A stretch of DNA of 20,866 bases from DATHVI01 sp035461385 (GTDB lineage Bacteria; Actinomycetota; Thermoleophilia; Solirubrobacterales; 70-9): assembly GCA_035461385.1 (NCBI GenBank), contig DATHVI010000191.1, positions 1-20,866 on the forward strand. Direction: 5' to 3'. Shown here one piece after another: positions 1-8,017 of the stretch. Numbering within the stretch: position 1 is the first letter of the stretch; every line of letters begins with the position of its first letter. A program made the position numbers and the translations under genes. The notes beneath the pieces are model-generated. The model was not told where the DNA came from, did no database searches, and was given only the letters and a program-made list of their open reading frames with translations.

Positions 1-76
1 GACCGCCCCGAACCGCGCGCCGGCACGAGCCCCGCGCCGCGCCCCGTCCCGGCGGTCGGCTCCGCGGCGGGCGCCC

Positions 77-721
77 GTGCGCAGGCCGCGGCGCTCGCCG
101 TCGGCGTCCGGGCGCCGGGTCCCGATCGCAGTCGGCAGGACGGCGACGGCGGTCGCCTCCCTGCCCGACTCCGGGCTCGTCGTTCGCCTCACCCGCGGCA
201 GGCTCTGGATCGGGGCCCTGGCGGCGCTGCTCGTCGGAATCGTCGCCCTCAACGTCTTCTCGCTCAGCCTCAGCTCGTCGTCGAGCGAGACCGCCCGCGC
301 CGTCGAGGCGCTCGAACGGCAGGGATCGGCGCTGCGTTCGCAGCTCGCGAACGAGCTCTCGAGCCGCAAGGTGCAGAACGTCGCCGCGACGCTCGGCCTC
401 GTCGTCCCCGAGCCGGGGGTGATCCGCTACCTGCGGCCGTCGCCCGACGACGCCGCCGAGGCCGCGCGGCGCCTGCGCTCCGGCGAGCTCGTCGCCGCGC
501 CCGCGCCCGTGCCGCCGACCGACGCCGAGGCCGCGCTCGCGATCGCTCCCGAGCCTCCCGAGCCGATCCTGCCGGCAGCCGAGGCGCCGGCCGAGGCGCC
601 GGCGGAGGAGCCGGTGCCGGCGCCCGAGCCCGAGGCCCAGCCCGACGCTGCGCTGACTCCCGGACGGGAGGACGGGATCGCCGCTGACCCGGCGAGCGGC
701 GGCGCCGTCGCGGGGCCGTGA
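77..721 (+). CDS. FtsL-like septal protein with long Ala/Pro/Glu-rich tail
   Basis: This is a single-pass membrane protein of 214 aa in the ftsL position just ahead of ftsI. In other bacteria FtsL pairs with FtsQ/DivIB and FtsB/DivIC to activate septal FtsWI. The sequence shows an Arg-rich cytoplasmic N-terminus, one membrane segment at about residues 43-62, a probable coiled coil at about 70-103, then a conserved-looking stretch with the VQNVAATLGLVVPEPG motif. Residues from about 140 to the end are rich in Ala, Pro and Glu and probably disordered. The call rests on topology and position because FtsL is poorly conserved. The frame stays open to the left edge of the window, so the GTG at 77 is only one possible start and the protein may be longer. 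Its TGA overlaps the GTG of ftsI (GTGA), suggesting translational coupling. Confidence 0.72.
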   Translation: MRRPRRSPSASGRRVPIAVGRTATAVASLPDSGLVVRLTRGRLWIGALAALLVGIVALNVFSLSLSSSSSETARAVEALERQGSALRSQLANELSSRKVQNVAATLGLVVPEPGVIRYLRPSPDDAAEAARRLRSGELVAAPAPVPPTDAEAALAIAPEPPEPILPAAEAPAEAPAEEPVPAPEPEAQPDAALTPGREDGIAADPASGGAVAGP

Positions 722-2370
722 GCTCGCGCCTGATCGATCGCCGGGTGGGGCTGCTGTTCTCGCTCTTCGTCCTCCTGCTCGCCGTCGTCGTCGCCCGGGC
801 GACCTGGGTCCAGGCGGTCCAGGGCGGCTCGCTCAGCGCCGACGCCGAAAGCCAGCAGGTCGAGACGGTGCTGATCCCCGGGCACCGGGGATCGATCCTC
901 GACCGCAACGGCAAGCCGCTGGCGGTCTCCGAGGATGCGGCGTCGGTCTTCGCGACGCCGTACCAGGTCGAGGACCCCGCCGAGGCCGCGCGCAAGCTCG
1001 GGCGCGTGCTCGAGCTTCCGAGCGACGAGCTGCTCACCGTGCTCGCCGACCGCAAGTCGGGGTTCGCCTACCTCGCGCGCAAGGTCGACCTCGAGGCCGC
1101 CGAGAAGGTCCGCAAGCTCGACCTCGCCGGGATCGGGCTCTTGCCCGACAGCCGCCGCGTCTACCCCCAGGGGCGGATCGCCGGGCAGGTGATCGGCAGC
1201 GTCGGGATCGACAACCAGGGGCTGACCGGGCTCGAGGCCGCCGAGGACGACGTCCTCCGCGGCGAGGACGGGGAGCGCGAGGTGGTCCGTGACGCGCTCG
1301 GCGACGAGCTCGGCCGGACGACGATCGAAGGCGCCGAGCTCGGCCAGGAGCTGCGGCTGACGATCGACGCCAGCATCCAGGGCCGCACCGACGAGGTGCT
1401 GCGGGAGATCGGCCAGGCGTACCAGCCCGACGGCGCGACCGCGATCGTCGTCGACCCGCGCACGTCCGATGTGCTCGCGATGGCGAACTGGCCCGCGGTC
1501 GATCCCGACCGCCCCGACGCCGCCGATCCCGAGGACCTCGGCAGCATGGCGACGGGGTTCACGTTCGAGCCCGGGTCGACGTTCAAGGCGTTCACGGTCG
1601 CCGGCGCGCTCGAGGACGGCGTCGTTGAGCCGGGAACCTTGTTCGACCTCGCCCCGACGATCACCCTCTATGACCGGACGATCGGCGAGGCTCACGAGCG
1701 CGGCCACGTCAGCCTCACGGTTGCGGAGATCCTCGCCCAATCGTCGAACGTCGGCGCGGTGACGATCGGCCTCGAGCTCGGCGCGAAGCGCTTCGACCAC
1801 TGGATCCGCCGGTTCGGGTTCGGCGAGCCGACCGGGATCGAGTTTCCGGGCGAGGAGCGCGGGATCGTGATCCCGCCCGAGGAGTACTCGGGCTCGACGA
1901 TGGGGAACCTTCCGATCGGCCAGGGCCTTTCGGTGACCGCCGCGCAGATGGTCGCCGGCTACGCGGCGATCGCGAATGGAGGCATCCTCCGCCCGCCGCA
2001 GCTGATTCTCGACTCGCAGCCGCCGCCCGGCAAGCGGGTGATCAAGCGCTCGACCGCGAACCAGGTCCGCGAGATGCTCGAGGGCGTGCTCGCGCCCGGC
2101 GGGACCGCGGAGGAGATATCCGTCCCCGGCTACACGCTCGCCGGGAAGACGGGAACGGCGCAGAAGGTCGTCGACGGCGAGTACTCGGAGTCCGAGTACG
2201 TCGCCTCGTTCGTCGGCTTCGCGCCGGCCGACGACCCGCGCCTGCTGGTCTCGGTTGTCGTCGACAACCCGAAGGGCGACTACTACGGTGGCACCGTCGC
2301 CGCGCCCGCGTTCGGAGAGATCGCGAAGTTCGCGCTCCCGTACCTCGGGATCCCGCCCGACGGGAGCTGA
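718..2370 (+). CDS. ftsI: FtsI/PBP-type septal peptidoglycan transpeptidase
   Basis: This is a class B penicillin-binding protein of 550 aa that crosslinks septal peptidoglycan outside the membrane. Residues 10-27 form the N-terminal anchor. A PBP dimerisation domain follows, including the RGSILDRNG motif near residue 60. The transpeptidase domain carries all three active-site motifs: S287-T-F-K290 with the nucleophilic serine, S342-S-N344, and K477-T-G479. No PASTA repeats follow the catalytic domain. The GTG start overlaps the stop of the FtsL-like gene. Position in a dcw cluster supports FtsI (PBP3, also called PbpB in actinobacteria) rather than an elongation PBP2. A reverse-strand gene converges on it 52 bases downstream, and I see no strong terminator in that gap. 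Confidence 0.95.
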   Translation: MSSRLIDRRVGLLFSLFVLLLAVVVARATWVQAVQGGSLSADAESQQVETVLIPGHRGSILDRNGKPLAVSEDAASVFATPYQVEDPAEAARKLGRVLELPSDELLTVLADRKSGFAYLARKVDLEAAEKVRKLDLAGIGLLPDSRRVYPQGRIAGQVIGSVGIDNQGLTGLEAAEDDVLRGEDGEREVVRDALGDELGRTTIEGAELGQELRLTIDASIQGRTDEVLREIGQAYQPDGATAIVVDPRTSDVLAMANWPAVDPDRPDAADPEDLGSMATGFTFEPGSTFKAFTVAGALEDGVVEPGTLFDLAPTITLYDRTIGEAHERGHVSLTVAEILAQSSNVGAVTIGLELGAKRFDHWIRRFGFGEPTGIEFPGEERGIVIPPEEYSGSTMGNLPIGQGLSVTAAQMVAGYAAIANGGILRPPQLILDSQPPPGKRVIKRSTANQVREMLEGVLAPGGTAEEISVPGYTLAGKTGTAQKVVDGEYSESEYVASFVGFAPADDPRLLVSVVVDNPKGDYYGGTVAAPAFGEIAKFALPYLGIPPDGS

Positions 2371-2422
2371 GCCCGATTCCCAAGCGTCGGCCGTCGCCGC
2401 GGCCCGCCGGCGCCCCGACCAG

Positions 2423-3520
2423 TCAGTAGCGACCGTCGGCGATCAGTGCGCCGCCGCCGTAGAGCGCCCACAGCCCGAGCACGTCGCCACGCCCGAGCGT
2501 TCGCCGGTAGCTCGTCCCCGGAATCCCGCACGGCGTGCACATCGCCTGGCGGCTCGCCTGCGGCACATGCCCGAGCCCGAGCTTGTGACCGACCTCGTGG
2601 GTGGCCGTCGAGCGCACGTCCTGCCGGCGGGATGGGGGCCGCCGCTTCCCCGACCACCACCTATACGCGGGGCTGAAGCGGATGTCGACCTCGTCGGGAA
2701 CGAGCGTCCCGGCCTCGACCTCGACCTGTCCGGCGATCGCGCAGGCGAGCGCAGGCGGACGGCAGCCGACCGCAGCCAGCCGGCCGAAGTCGACCTGGTC
2801 GCGTCCGTCGCCACGTCGCACCGGCACCGGCGAGCGCCCACGGTAGGGCATCCGGATGACGCGCCGGCGCTGCATCCCGCACCGGTTTCGCCCCCGGTTC
2901 CAGACCTTGTGCGCCTGGACGATTCGCCTCAGGGTCCGCCGCCGGTGCGGAAGCGAGGGGACGTGGACCCGGTAGCCCGCGTTGCGCTCGAGCCGCCATA
3001 GGGTCGCGAACTGCCGGCTGGTGCACCGCCTCGCGCCGCCGGCGCGCAGGCCGGCTCGTGCGGGCGCTGCGAGCGGCTGCGCCCCGGGGGTGGGCGGGAG
3101 CGCCCCCGCTGCGGCGCGGCGCCAATCTGCGAGCGCGGTCCGGGCGGCGTCGGGGTAGCTCATCACCGCGCCTTCGAGCGACGGCGGACGCTCGCGGCGG
3201 GCCGGCGTCGTGGCGTCCGGTCGCAGCCAGGCGCCGACCACCGGCAGCTCGCGACCGCCGACCTCGACCAGCTCGACCTCCTGGAGCTCGACCAGGTCGC
3301 CGCGGCGGTCGCAGCGGAGCACCGTGTAGGCGTCCGGTCCGTGGAACCGCGTCGTCTCGGTGCCGCCCGCCCAACGGCCGTGGGCGACCGCCGCCGGAGC
3401 GTCGCCGACGAGGGCGAGCGGCTCGCAGCCGGAGGATGCGGCCGCCGGGGGCGCGCCGCCGCCGGCCCCGAGGCTGGCGGCGGCGGCGGCGATCGCGAGC
3501 TGCGCCGGGAGTCGCGTCAC
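2423..3520 (-). CDS. Secreted matrixin-like zinc metalloprotease
   Basis: This is a predicted exported metalloprotease of 365 aa. The C-terminal third has the metzincin zinc site HEVGHKLGLGH at residues 308-318, with ligands H308, H312 and H318 and catalytic E309. A candidate Met-turn follows at M327, then RGDVLGLWALYG, which resembles the end of M10A (matrixin) domains. The strand VDIRFSPAYRWW just upstream also fits that fold. The first 31 or so residues look like a signal peptide. The middle region, about 32-200, is Arg-rich, contains several cysteines and is not recognised. The GTG at 3518-3520 was chosen because it opens directly onto the signal peptide and has GGGAG about 4 bases upstream. 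The open frame runs much further upstream, antisense to murE, but that part is a shadow. The gene converges on ftsI and diverges from murE. Substrate unknown. Confidence 0.82.
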   Translation of the reverse strand: MTRLPAQLAIAAAAASLGAGGGAPPAAASSGCEPLALVGDAPAAVAHGRWAGGTETTRFHGPDAYTVLRCDRRGDLVELQEVELVEVGGRELPVVGAWLRPDATTPARRERPPSLEGAVMSYPDAARTALADWRRAAAGALPPTPGAQPLAAPARAGLRAGGARRCTSRQFATLWRLERNAGYRVHVPSLPHRRRTLRRIVQAHKVWNRGRNRCGMQRRRVIRMPYRGRSPVPVRRGDGRDQVDFGRLAAVGCRPPALACAIAGQVEVEAGTLVPDEVDIRFSPAYRWWSGKRRPPSRRQDVRSTATHEVGHKLGLGHVPQASRQAMCTPCGIPGTSYRRTLGRGDVLGLWALYGGGALIADGRY

Positions 3521-3565
3521 ACGACTCCCGTCGGCTCCGCTCGGGATTCCCGGCTCGGTGATCCT

Positions 3566-3587
3566 CCGCAGCCGGGATGCGGCTTTT
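3566..3587 (+). terminator. Weak hairpin plus T-run in matrixin/murE gap
   Basis: CCGCA (3566-3570) pairs with TGCGG (3578-3582) around a 7-base loop and is followed by CTTTT. On the + strand this could stop transcripts running antisense through the metalloprotease gene before they reach murE. The stem is only 5 bp, so this is tentative. Confidence 0.25.
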
Positions 3588-3642
3588 CCCGGAGCCCGGC
3601 GCGCGGAGATCCACGGATCGCTGCTTCCGCGCAGGCCGGACC

Positions 3643-3648
3643 TAGAAT
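3643..3648 (+). promoter_or_regulatory. Candidate -10 box for leaderless murE
   Basis: TAGAAT matches the actinobacterial -10 pattern TANNNT and ends exactly 7 bases before a GTG at 3656. That spacing would place the transcription start at or within a base of the start codon. No convincing -35 or ribosome-binding site is visible. Confidence 0.5.
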
Positions 3649-3655
3649 GCGCCCC

Positions 3656-5146
3656 GTGAGATTGCGCGAGCTGCTCGCAGGCGCGGATGTCGTCGAGGTG
3701 GCCGGCGACGCCGACGTGGAGATCGCCGCGCTCGCCTACGACAGCCGTCGCGCGACCGAGGGCACGCTGTTCTTCTGCGTCCCCGGACAGCAATCCGATG
3801 GCCACGACTTCGCCCGGTTCGCCGTCCAGGCGGGCGCGGTCGCCGTCGTCGCCGAGCGCCCGCTCGAGCTCGATCCCCGGACCGTCCAGGCGCGGGTCCG
3901 CGACGCCCGGGACGCGATGGCTCACGCGGCGGTCCGATTCAACGACGACCCGACGGCGGAGCTGCGGGTCGCGGGGATAACGGGGACGAACGGGAAGACG
4001 ACGACCGCCTTCCTCACCCGCCACGTGCTCGAGTCCGCCGGCGTCCCGACCGGCCTGCTCGGCACCGTCAAGCGGGTCGTCGGCGGGGCGGTGGAGGAGG
4101 TCGAGCGAACGACGCCCGAGGCGATCGACCTCCAGGCGACCTTCCGCCGGATGGTCGACGCCGGCGACCGGGCCTGCGCGATCGAGGTCTCGTCGCATGC
4201 GCTCGCGCTGCGGCGAACCGAGGGGATCCGCTTCGCCGTCGCCACCTTCACCAACCTGACCCAGGACCATCTCGACTTCCACGTCGACATGGAGGACTAC
4301 TTCCAGGCGAAGCGACGGCTGTTCGTCGGCGACCGCGCCGAGCGCAAGGTCGTCAACCTCGACGACCCCTATGGCGAGCGCCTCGTCGCCGAGCTCGACT
4401 GCGTCACGTTCTCGGCAGCCGGCGATCCGCGCGCCGACTACCGTGCGAGCGAGGTCTCCTTCGACGCGTCGGGGGCGCGGTTCCGCTGCGCCGGACCCGG
4501 GTGCGAGGAGCTCGTCGAGCTGCCGCTTCCGGGCCGGTTCAACGTCGAGAACGCGCTCGCGACGATCTCCACGGTCGGGGCGCTCGGCGTGCCGCTTTCG
4601 CTCGCCGCCGGGGCGCTCGTCTCGGCCGAGCGGGTCCCGGGGCGGTTCGAGCCGGTCAGCGAGGGCCAGCCGTTCGCGGTCCTCGTCGACTACGCCCACA
4701 CGCCGGACTCGCTCGAGAACGTCCTCGCCGCCGCGCGCCAGGTCACCGACGGCCGGCTGATCGCGGTCTTCGGCTGCGGGGGCGACCGCGATCGTGCCAA
4801 GCGGCCGCTGATGGGCGAGATCGGCGCCCGCCTCGCCGATCTCTGCATCGTCACCTCCGACAACCCGAGGACCGAGGACCCGCAGGCGATCGTCGACGAG
4901 ATCGTCGCCGGCATCCCGGCCGACCCGCGGGCCGAGGTCCGGGTCGAGGTCGACCGCGCGCGGGCGATCGCCGACGCGCTCGCCGGCGCGGCGCCGGCCG
5001 ACACGGTGGTGATCGCCGGCAAGGGCCACGAGCAGGGCCAGGAGGTCAACGGCCGCAAGTACCCGTTCGACGATCGCGAGGTCGCCCGCGCGGAGCTCCG
5101 TCGCCTCCCGGGTCGGGCGGAGGGCGGCGCGGTCAGCCGGCGGTGA
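3656..5146 (+). CDS. murE: UDP-MurNAc-L-Ala-D-Glu:meso-DAP ligase MurE
   Basis: This cytoplasmic ATP-dependent ligase adds the third residue of the stem peptide. It is 496 aa from the GTG at 3656, close to the family's usual length. The Mur ligase P-loop GITGTNGKTT lies at 107-116 with K114. The central domain carries the typical EVSSHAL and TNLTQDHLDFH motifs. D402-N-P-R405 is the signature of enzymes that accept meso-diaminopimelate rather than lysine, so the peptidoglycan is predicted to be of DAP type. An in-frame ATG at 3647 would add three residues. I prefer the GTG because the ATG overlaps a TAGAAT -10 candidate. The stop overlaps the murF GTG. The metalloprotease gene diverges upstream, so murE probably begins a new transcription unit. 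Confidence 0.96.
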   Translation: MRLRELLAGADVVEVAGDADVEIAALAYDSRRATEGTLFFCVPGQQSDGHDFARFAVQAGAVAVVAERPLELDPRTVQARVRDARDAMAHAAVRFNDDPTAELRVAGITGTNGKTTTAFLTRHVLESAGVPTGLLGTVKRVVGGAVEEVERTTPEAIDLQATFRRMVDAGDRACAIEVSSHALALRRTEGIRFAVATFTNLTQDHLDFHVDMEDYFQAKRRLFVGDRAERKVVNLDDPYGERLVAELDCVTFSAAGDPRADYRASEVSFDASGARFRCAGPGCEELVELPLPGRFNVENALATISTVGALGVPLSLAAGALVSAERVPGRFEPVSEGQPFAVLVDYAHTPDSLENVLAAARQVTDGRLIAVFGCGGDRDRAKRPLMGEIGARLADLCIVTSDNPRTEDPQAIVDEIVAGIPADPRAEVRVEVDRARAIADALAGAAPADTVVIAGKGHEQGQEVNGRKYPFDDREVARAELRRLPGRAEGGAVSRR

Positions 5147-6495
5147 TCGAGCTACCAGCGGACCGGATCGCCTCCGCCGCCCGGGCGGAGGTGATCGAGA
5201 CCGGGGCAGGGGGCCGTCCCGAGCGCGCGGTGATCGACTCGCGCGAGGTTTCCCCCGGGGACCTCTTCGTCGGCCTGCGCGGCGAGCACGCCGACGGCGG
5301 GGCGTTCGCCGCCAAGGCGCTCGCCGCGGGCGCCTGGGGGGTCCTCGTCGACCGCGGGCGGGCAGGGGAGCTGACCGGCGGCGCCGCCGCCGGGTGGGTG
5401 CTCGCGAGCGAGGACCCGCTGCGCTCGCTCCAGTCGCTCGCGCGCGAGTGGCGGCGGGAGCTCGACTGCCCGGTCGTCGGGATCACCGGCTCGACCGGGA
5501 AGACGTCGGTCAAGGACATCTGCCGCGCGATCCTCCCATTCCGGGTCCACGCCAGCCCGGAGAACTTCAACACCGAGATCGGGATGCCGCTCGCCCTGCT
5601 GGCGGCGCCGGTGGAGACCGAGGTCCTGGTGCTCGAGATGGCGATGCGGGGGATCGGGCAGATCGCCGAGCTGTGCGCGATTGCCGAGCCGGACGTCGCG
5701 GCGATCACCAACGTCGGCCCCGTCCACCTCGAGCTGCTCGGCACGATTGAGGCGATCGCCGAGGCGAAGGCGGAGATCATCGCCGGCGTCGGCGAGCGTG
5801 GCCGGGCGGTGGTCCCCGTCGACGCCGAGGCGCTCACGCCGCACCTCCACGACGACCTGGTCACCGTCACCTTCGGCGCCGGCGGGGACGTGCTGGCACT
5901 CGAGTCGCGGACCCGGGGGCGCCGGACGGACGCGCTGATCGGCACCCCGCACGGCGAGGCGAGGTTCGAGTTCCCGTTCTCCGAGCGTCACAACCTCACC
6001 AACGCCGAGTGCGCGATCGCGATCGGGATCGCGCTCGATGCCCCGGTCGAGGAGATGGCCCGTCGGGCGCCGCGGATAACCTTCTCGCGCCTCCGGGGCG
6101 AGGTGATCGAGCTGCCAGAGGGGGTCACGGTGCTGAACGACTGCTACAACGCGAACCCGATCTCGATGGGGGCGGCGATCGACCACGTCGCCGGCCTCCC
6201 CGGCGGCGGCCGGCGGATCGCGGTCCTCGGCGGGATGGCGGAGCTCGGCCCGGACGGGCCGGCCTACCACCGCGACGCCGGGGCGCACGCGCGCGGCGCC
6301 GGGATCGGGCCGATCGTCGGCGTCGGCGAGCTCGCCCGCGACTACGCCCCCGACCACTGGGCGGCCTCGCCCGAGGACGCCGTCGTCGTCGTCGAGCGCC
6401 TGCTCGAGCCCGGCGACACCGTGCTCGTCAAGGGCTCGCGCGCGATCGGCCTCGAGCGTTTCACCGACGAGCTGGCCGCCCGCCGGGTGCGCTGA
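5143..6495 (+). CDS. murF: UDP-MurNAc-tripeptide:D-Ala-D-Ala ligase MurF
   Basis: This cytoplasmic ATP-dependent ligase joins D-Ala-D-Ala to UDP-MurNAc-tripeptide, completing the pentapeptide precursor. The product is 450 aa, normal for MurF. The N-terminal domain holds IDSREVSPGDLFVGLRG, typical of the MurE/MurF substrate domain. The P-loop GITGSTGKT lies at 113-121 with K120. NDCYNANP in the C-terminal half is a MurF hallmark. The GTG start overlaps the murE TGA (GTGA), and the stop shares one base with the mraY ATG (TGATG), so the three genes are almost certainly translated together. A longer open frame upstream lies inside murE and is a shadow. No ddl gene, which would supply D-Ala-D-Ala, is present in the window. 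Confidence 0.96.
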   Translation: MIELPADRIASAARAEVIETGAGGRPERAVIDSREVSPGDLFVGLRGEHADGGAFAAKALAAGAWGVLVDRGRAGELTGGAAAGWVLASEDPLRSLQSLAREWRRELDCPVVGITGSTGKTSVKDICRAILPFRVHASPENFNTEIGMPLALLAAPVETEVLVLEMAMRGIGQIAELCAIAEPDVAAITNVGPVHLELLGTIEAIAEAKAEIIAGVGERGRAVVPVDAEALTPHLHDDLVTVTFGAGGDVLALESRTRGRRTDALIGTPHGEARFEFPFSERHNLTNAECAIAIGIALDAPVEEMARRAPRITFSRLRGEVIELPEGVTVLNDCYNANPISMGAAIDHVAGLPGGGRRIAVLGGMAELGPDGPAYHRDAGAHARGAGIGPIVGVGELARDYAPDHWAASPEDAVVVVERLLEPGDTVLVKGSRAIGLERFTDELAARRVR

Positions 6496-7511
6496 TGGGC
6501 CTCGCCACAATCACGACCCAGATCGGGTCCGAGGCGATCGACCGCGGCGAGGTGCTGATCGGCGGCCTCGCCGCGATGCTGATCACGATCTTCCTCGGGC
6601 CGAGGTTCATCGGCTACCTACGGCTGAAGGAGTTCGGCCAGCAGATCCGCGAGGAGGGCCCCGACGAGCACCGGTCGAAGGCGGGAACGCCGACGATGGG
6701 CGGGCTGATCATCTTCGTCGCGATCGCCGTCCCCTACCTGGTCCTGTCCGAGCGCGACACCGCGAGCCTGGCGGTGTTCGGCGTCGCCCTCGCCTGCGCC
6801 GCGCTCGGCTTCGCCGACGACCTGCTCAAGGTATCCCGCCGCCGCTCGCTCGGGCTCTCGGCGCGCTGGAAGCTGCTCGCCCAGATCGGGATCGCAGTCG
6901 GGCTGTGGTGGGTGGCGACCGAGCAGATCGGCCTCGACACCCGGCTTCAGTCTCGGATCTTCGACTTCAACCTCGAGCTCGGGCCGGTCCTGTACTTCGT
7001 CCTCATCTTCCTCGTCATCGCCGGCTCCTCGAACGCGGTCAACCTCACCGACGGCCTCGACGGCCTCGCCGCCGGCGCCTGCGCGGTGGTGCTGCTCGCC
7101 TACACCGCGATCACGGTCACCGCCGGCGAGGGCAGCCTCGCGGTCCTATCGGCGTGCCTGGTCGGGGCGGCCGTCGGCTTCCTGTGGTTCAACTCGTTCC
7201 CGGCCTCGATCTTCATGGGCGACACAGGTTCGCTCGGGCTGGGCGGCGCGATCGGGGCGCTCGCGGTGATGACCCAGACCGAGCTGCTGCTGATCGTCCT
7301 CGGCGGGATCTTCGTCATCGAGGCGCTGTCGGTGGCGATTCAGGTGATCTCGTTCAAGGCGTTCCGGCGCCGGGTGCTGCTGATGGCGCCGATCCACCAC
7401 CACTTCGAGCTGATGGCGTGGTCGGAGACGAAGATCATGCTCCGGTTCTGGATCGTCGCCGCGGTCTGCTCGGCGGGTGGCTACGTCCTCTACCAGACGA
7501 CGCTGCCCTGA
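6495..7511 (+). CDS. mraY: Phospho-MurNAc-pentapeptide transferase MraY
   Basis: This integral membrane enzyme transfers phospho-MurNAc-pentapeptide to undecaprenyl phosphate, making lipid I on the inner face of the membrane. It is 338 aa with about ten hydrophobic segments. Family motifs are intact: FADDLLK with D108 and D109, NLTDGLDGLA starting at N183 with D186 and D189, FMGDTGS with D243, and MAPIHHHFE with H301-H303. The ATG at 6495 overlaps the murF stop by one base. An upstream extension of this frame lies within murF and is a shadow. The gene ends 78 bases before the 3' end of a reverse-strand gene, and the gap contains no strong terminator. Confidence 0.97.
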   Translation: MGLATITTQIGSEAIDRGEVLIGGLAAMLITIFLGPRFIGYLRLKEFGQQIREEGPDEHRSKAGTPTMGGLIIFVAIAVPYLVLSERDTASLAVFGVALACAALGFADDLLKVSRRRSLGLSARWKLLAQIGIAVGLWWVATEQIGLDTRLQSRIFDFNLELGPVLYFVLIFLVIAGSSNAVNLTDGLDGLAAGACAVVLLAYTAITVTAGEGSLAVLSACLVGAAVGFLWFNSFPASIFMGDTGSLGLGGAIGALAVMTQTELLLIVLGGIFVIEALSVAIQVISFKAFRRRVLLMAPIHHHFELMAWSETKIMLRFWIVAAVCSAGGYVLYQTTLP

Positions 7512-7589
7512 TCCGCCGGGGCGCGTCGCGCTCAGGGGAGCGTCGGGACGAGGACGCCTGCGCACCCGGGGTCGCCGGCCCAACCCGGA

Positions 7590-8006
7590 CTAACCCCCGA
7601 GCAGCTCGCGCTCGCGCTCGGCGAAGCCGGCGACCGAGCGCTCCATCTTGCGGCGGCTGAGCATGAACGCGAGCAGCGGCCAGAGCAGGCCGCGGACGTA
7701 GATCCGATGGGTGACCTCCGCGCCGTTGCGGCGGCGCTCGACGCGGTGCTCGTGCCCCTGCCTGCCGCCGGGGAACCGCGCCTCGGTGACCAGCAGCCGC
7801 CCGGGCTCAAGCGCCGTCACCTGATGGCTGACGGTGCCGCCACGGCGGAGCTTGACCTTGATCGTCGCCCCGGGCGCGAGTTCGCCGTCGGCGCTCGCCC
7901 GCTCGATCCCCTGGTTCCACTCCGGCCACCGGTCGAGGTCGCCCCACAGCTCCCAGACCGCCTCCGGGTCGGCTCCGATCGTCGCGGTCTCGGCTGCCTC
8001 GTACAT
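7590..8006 (-). CDS. SRPBCC (START-like) family protein
   Basis: This is a small 138 aa protein of the SRPBCC / polyketide-cyclase-like superfamily, whose members bind hydrophobic ligands in a helix-grip cavity. The N-terminus (ETATIGADPEAVWELWGDL, then DRWPEWNQGI) is the usual opening strand and helix of this fold. The middle (APGATIKVKLRRGG, then VTALEPGRLLVTEARFPGG) gives the expected beta-strands. The C-terminal helix begins with a hydrophobic stretch near residues 108-115. The ATG at 8004-8006 was chosen because the homology-like region begins there; I see only a weak ribosome-binding site. It lies 11 bases downstream of a reverse-strand membrane-protein gene, so the two are probably cotranscribed. 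The gene converges with mraY. Ligand and role unknown. Confidence 0.78.
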   Translation of the reverse strand: MYEAAETATIGADPEAVWELWGDLDRWPEWNQGIERASADGELAPGATIKVKLRRGGTVSHQVTALEPGRLLVTEARFPGGRQGHEHRVERRRNGAEVTHRIYVRGLLWPLLAFMLSRRKMERSVAGFAERERELLGG

Positions 8007-8017
8007 CGCTTGCCGGC

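Noticed and set aside
2423..5029. Very long reverse frame of 868 codons spanning murE and the metalloprotease
   Set aside because: Only the part from 3518 downward has a signal peptide and protease motifs; the rest is antisense to murE and reads as low-complexity shadow of GC-rich codons.
7512..7589. Bidirectional terminator between mraY and the SRPBCC gene
   Set aside because: The best stem (CGCTC with GAGCG around 7529-7542) is 5 bp with no T-run on either side; not convincing.
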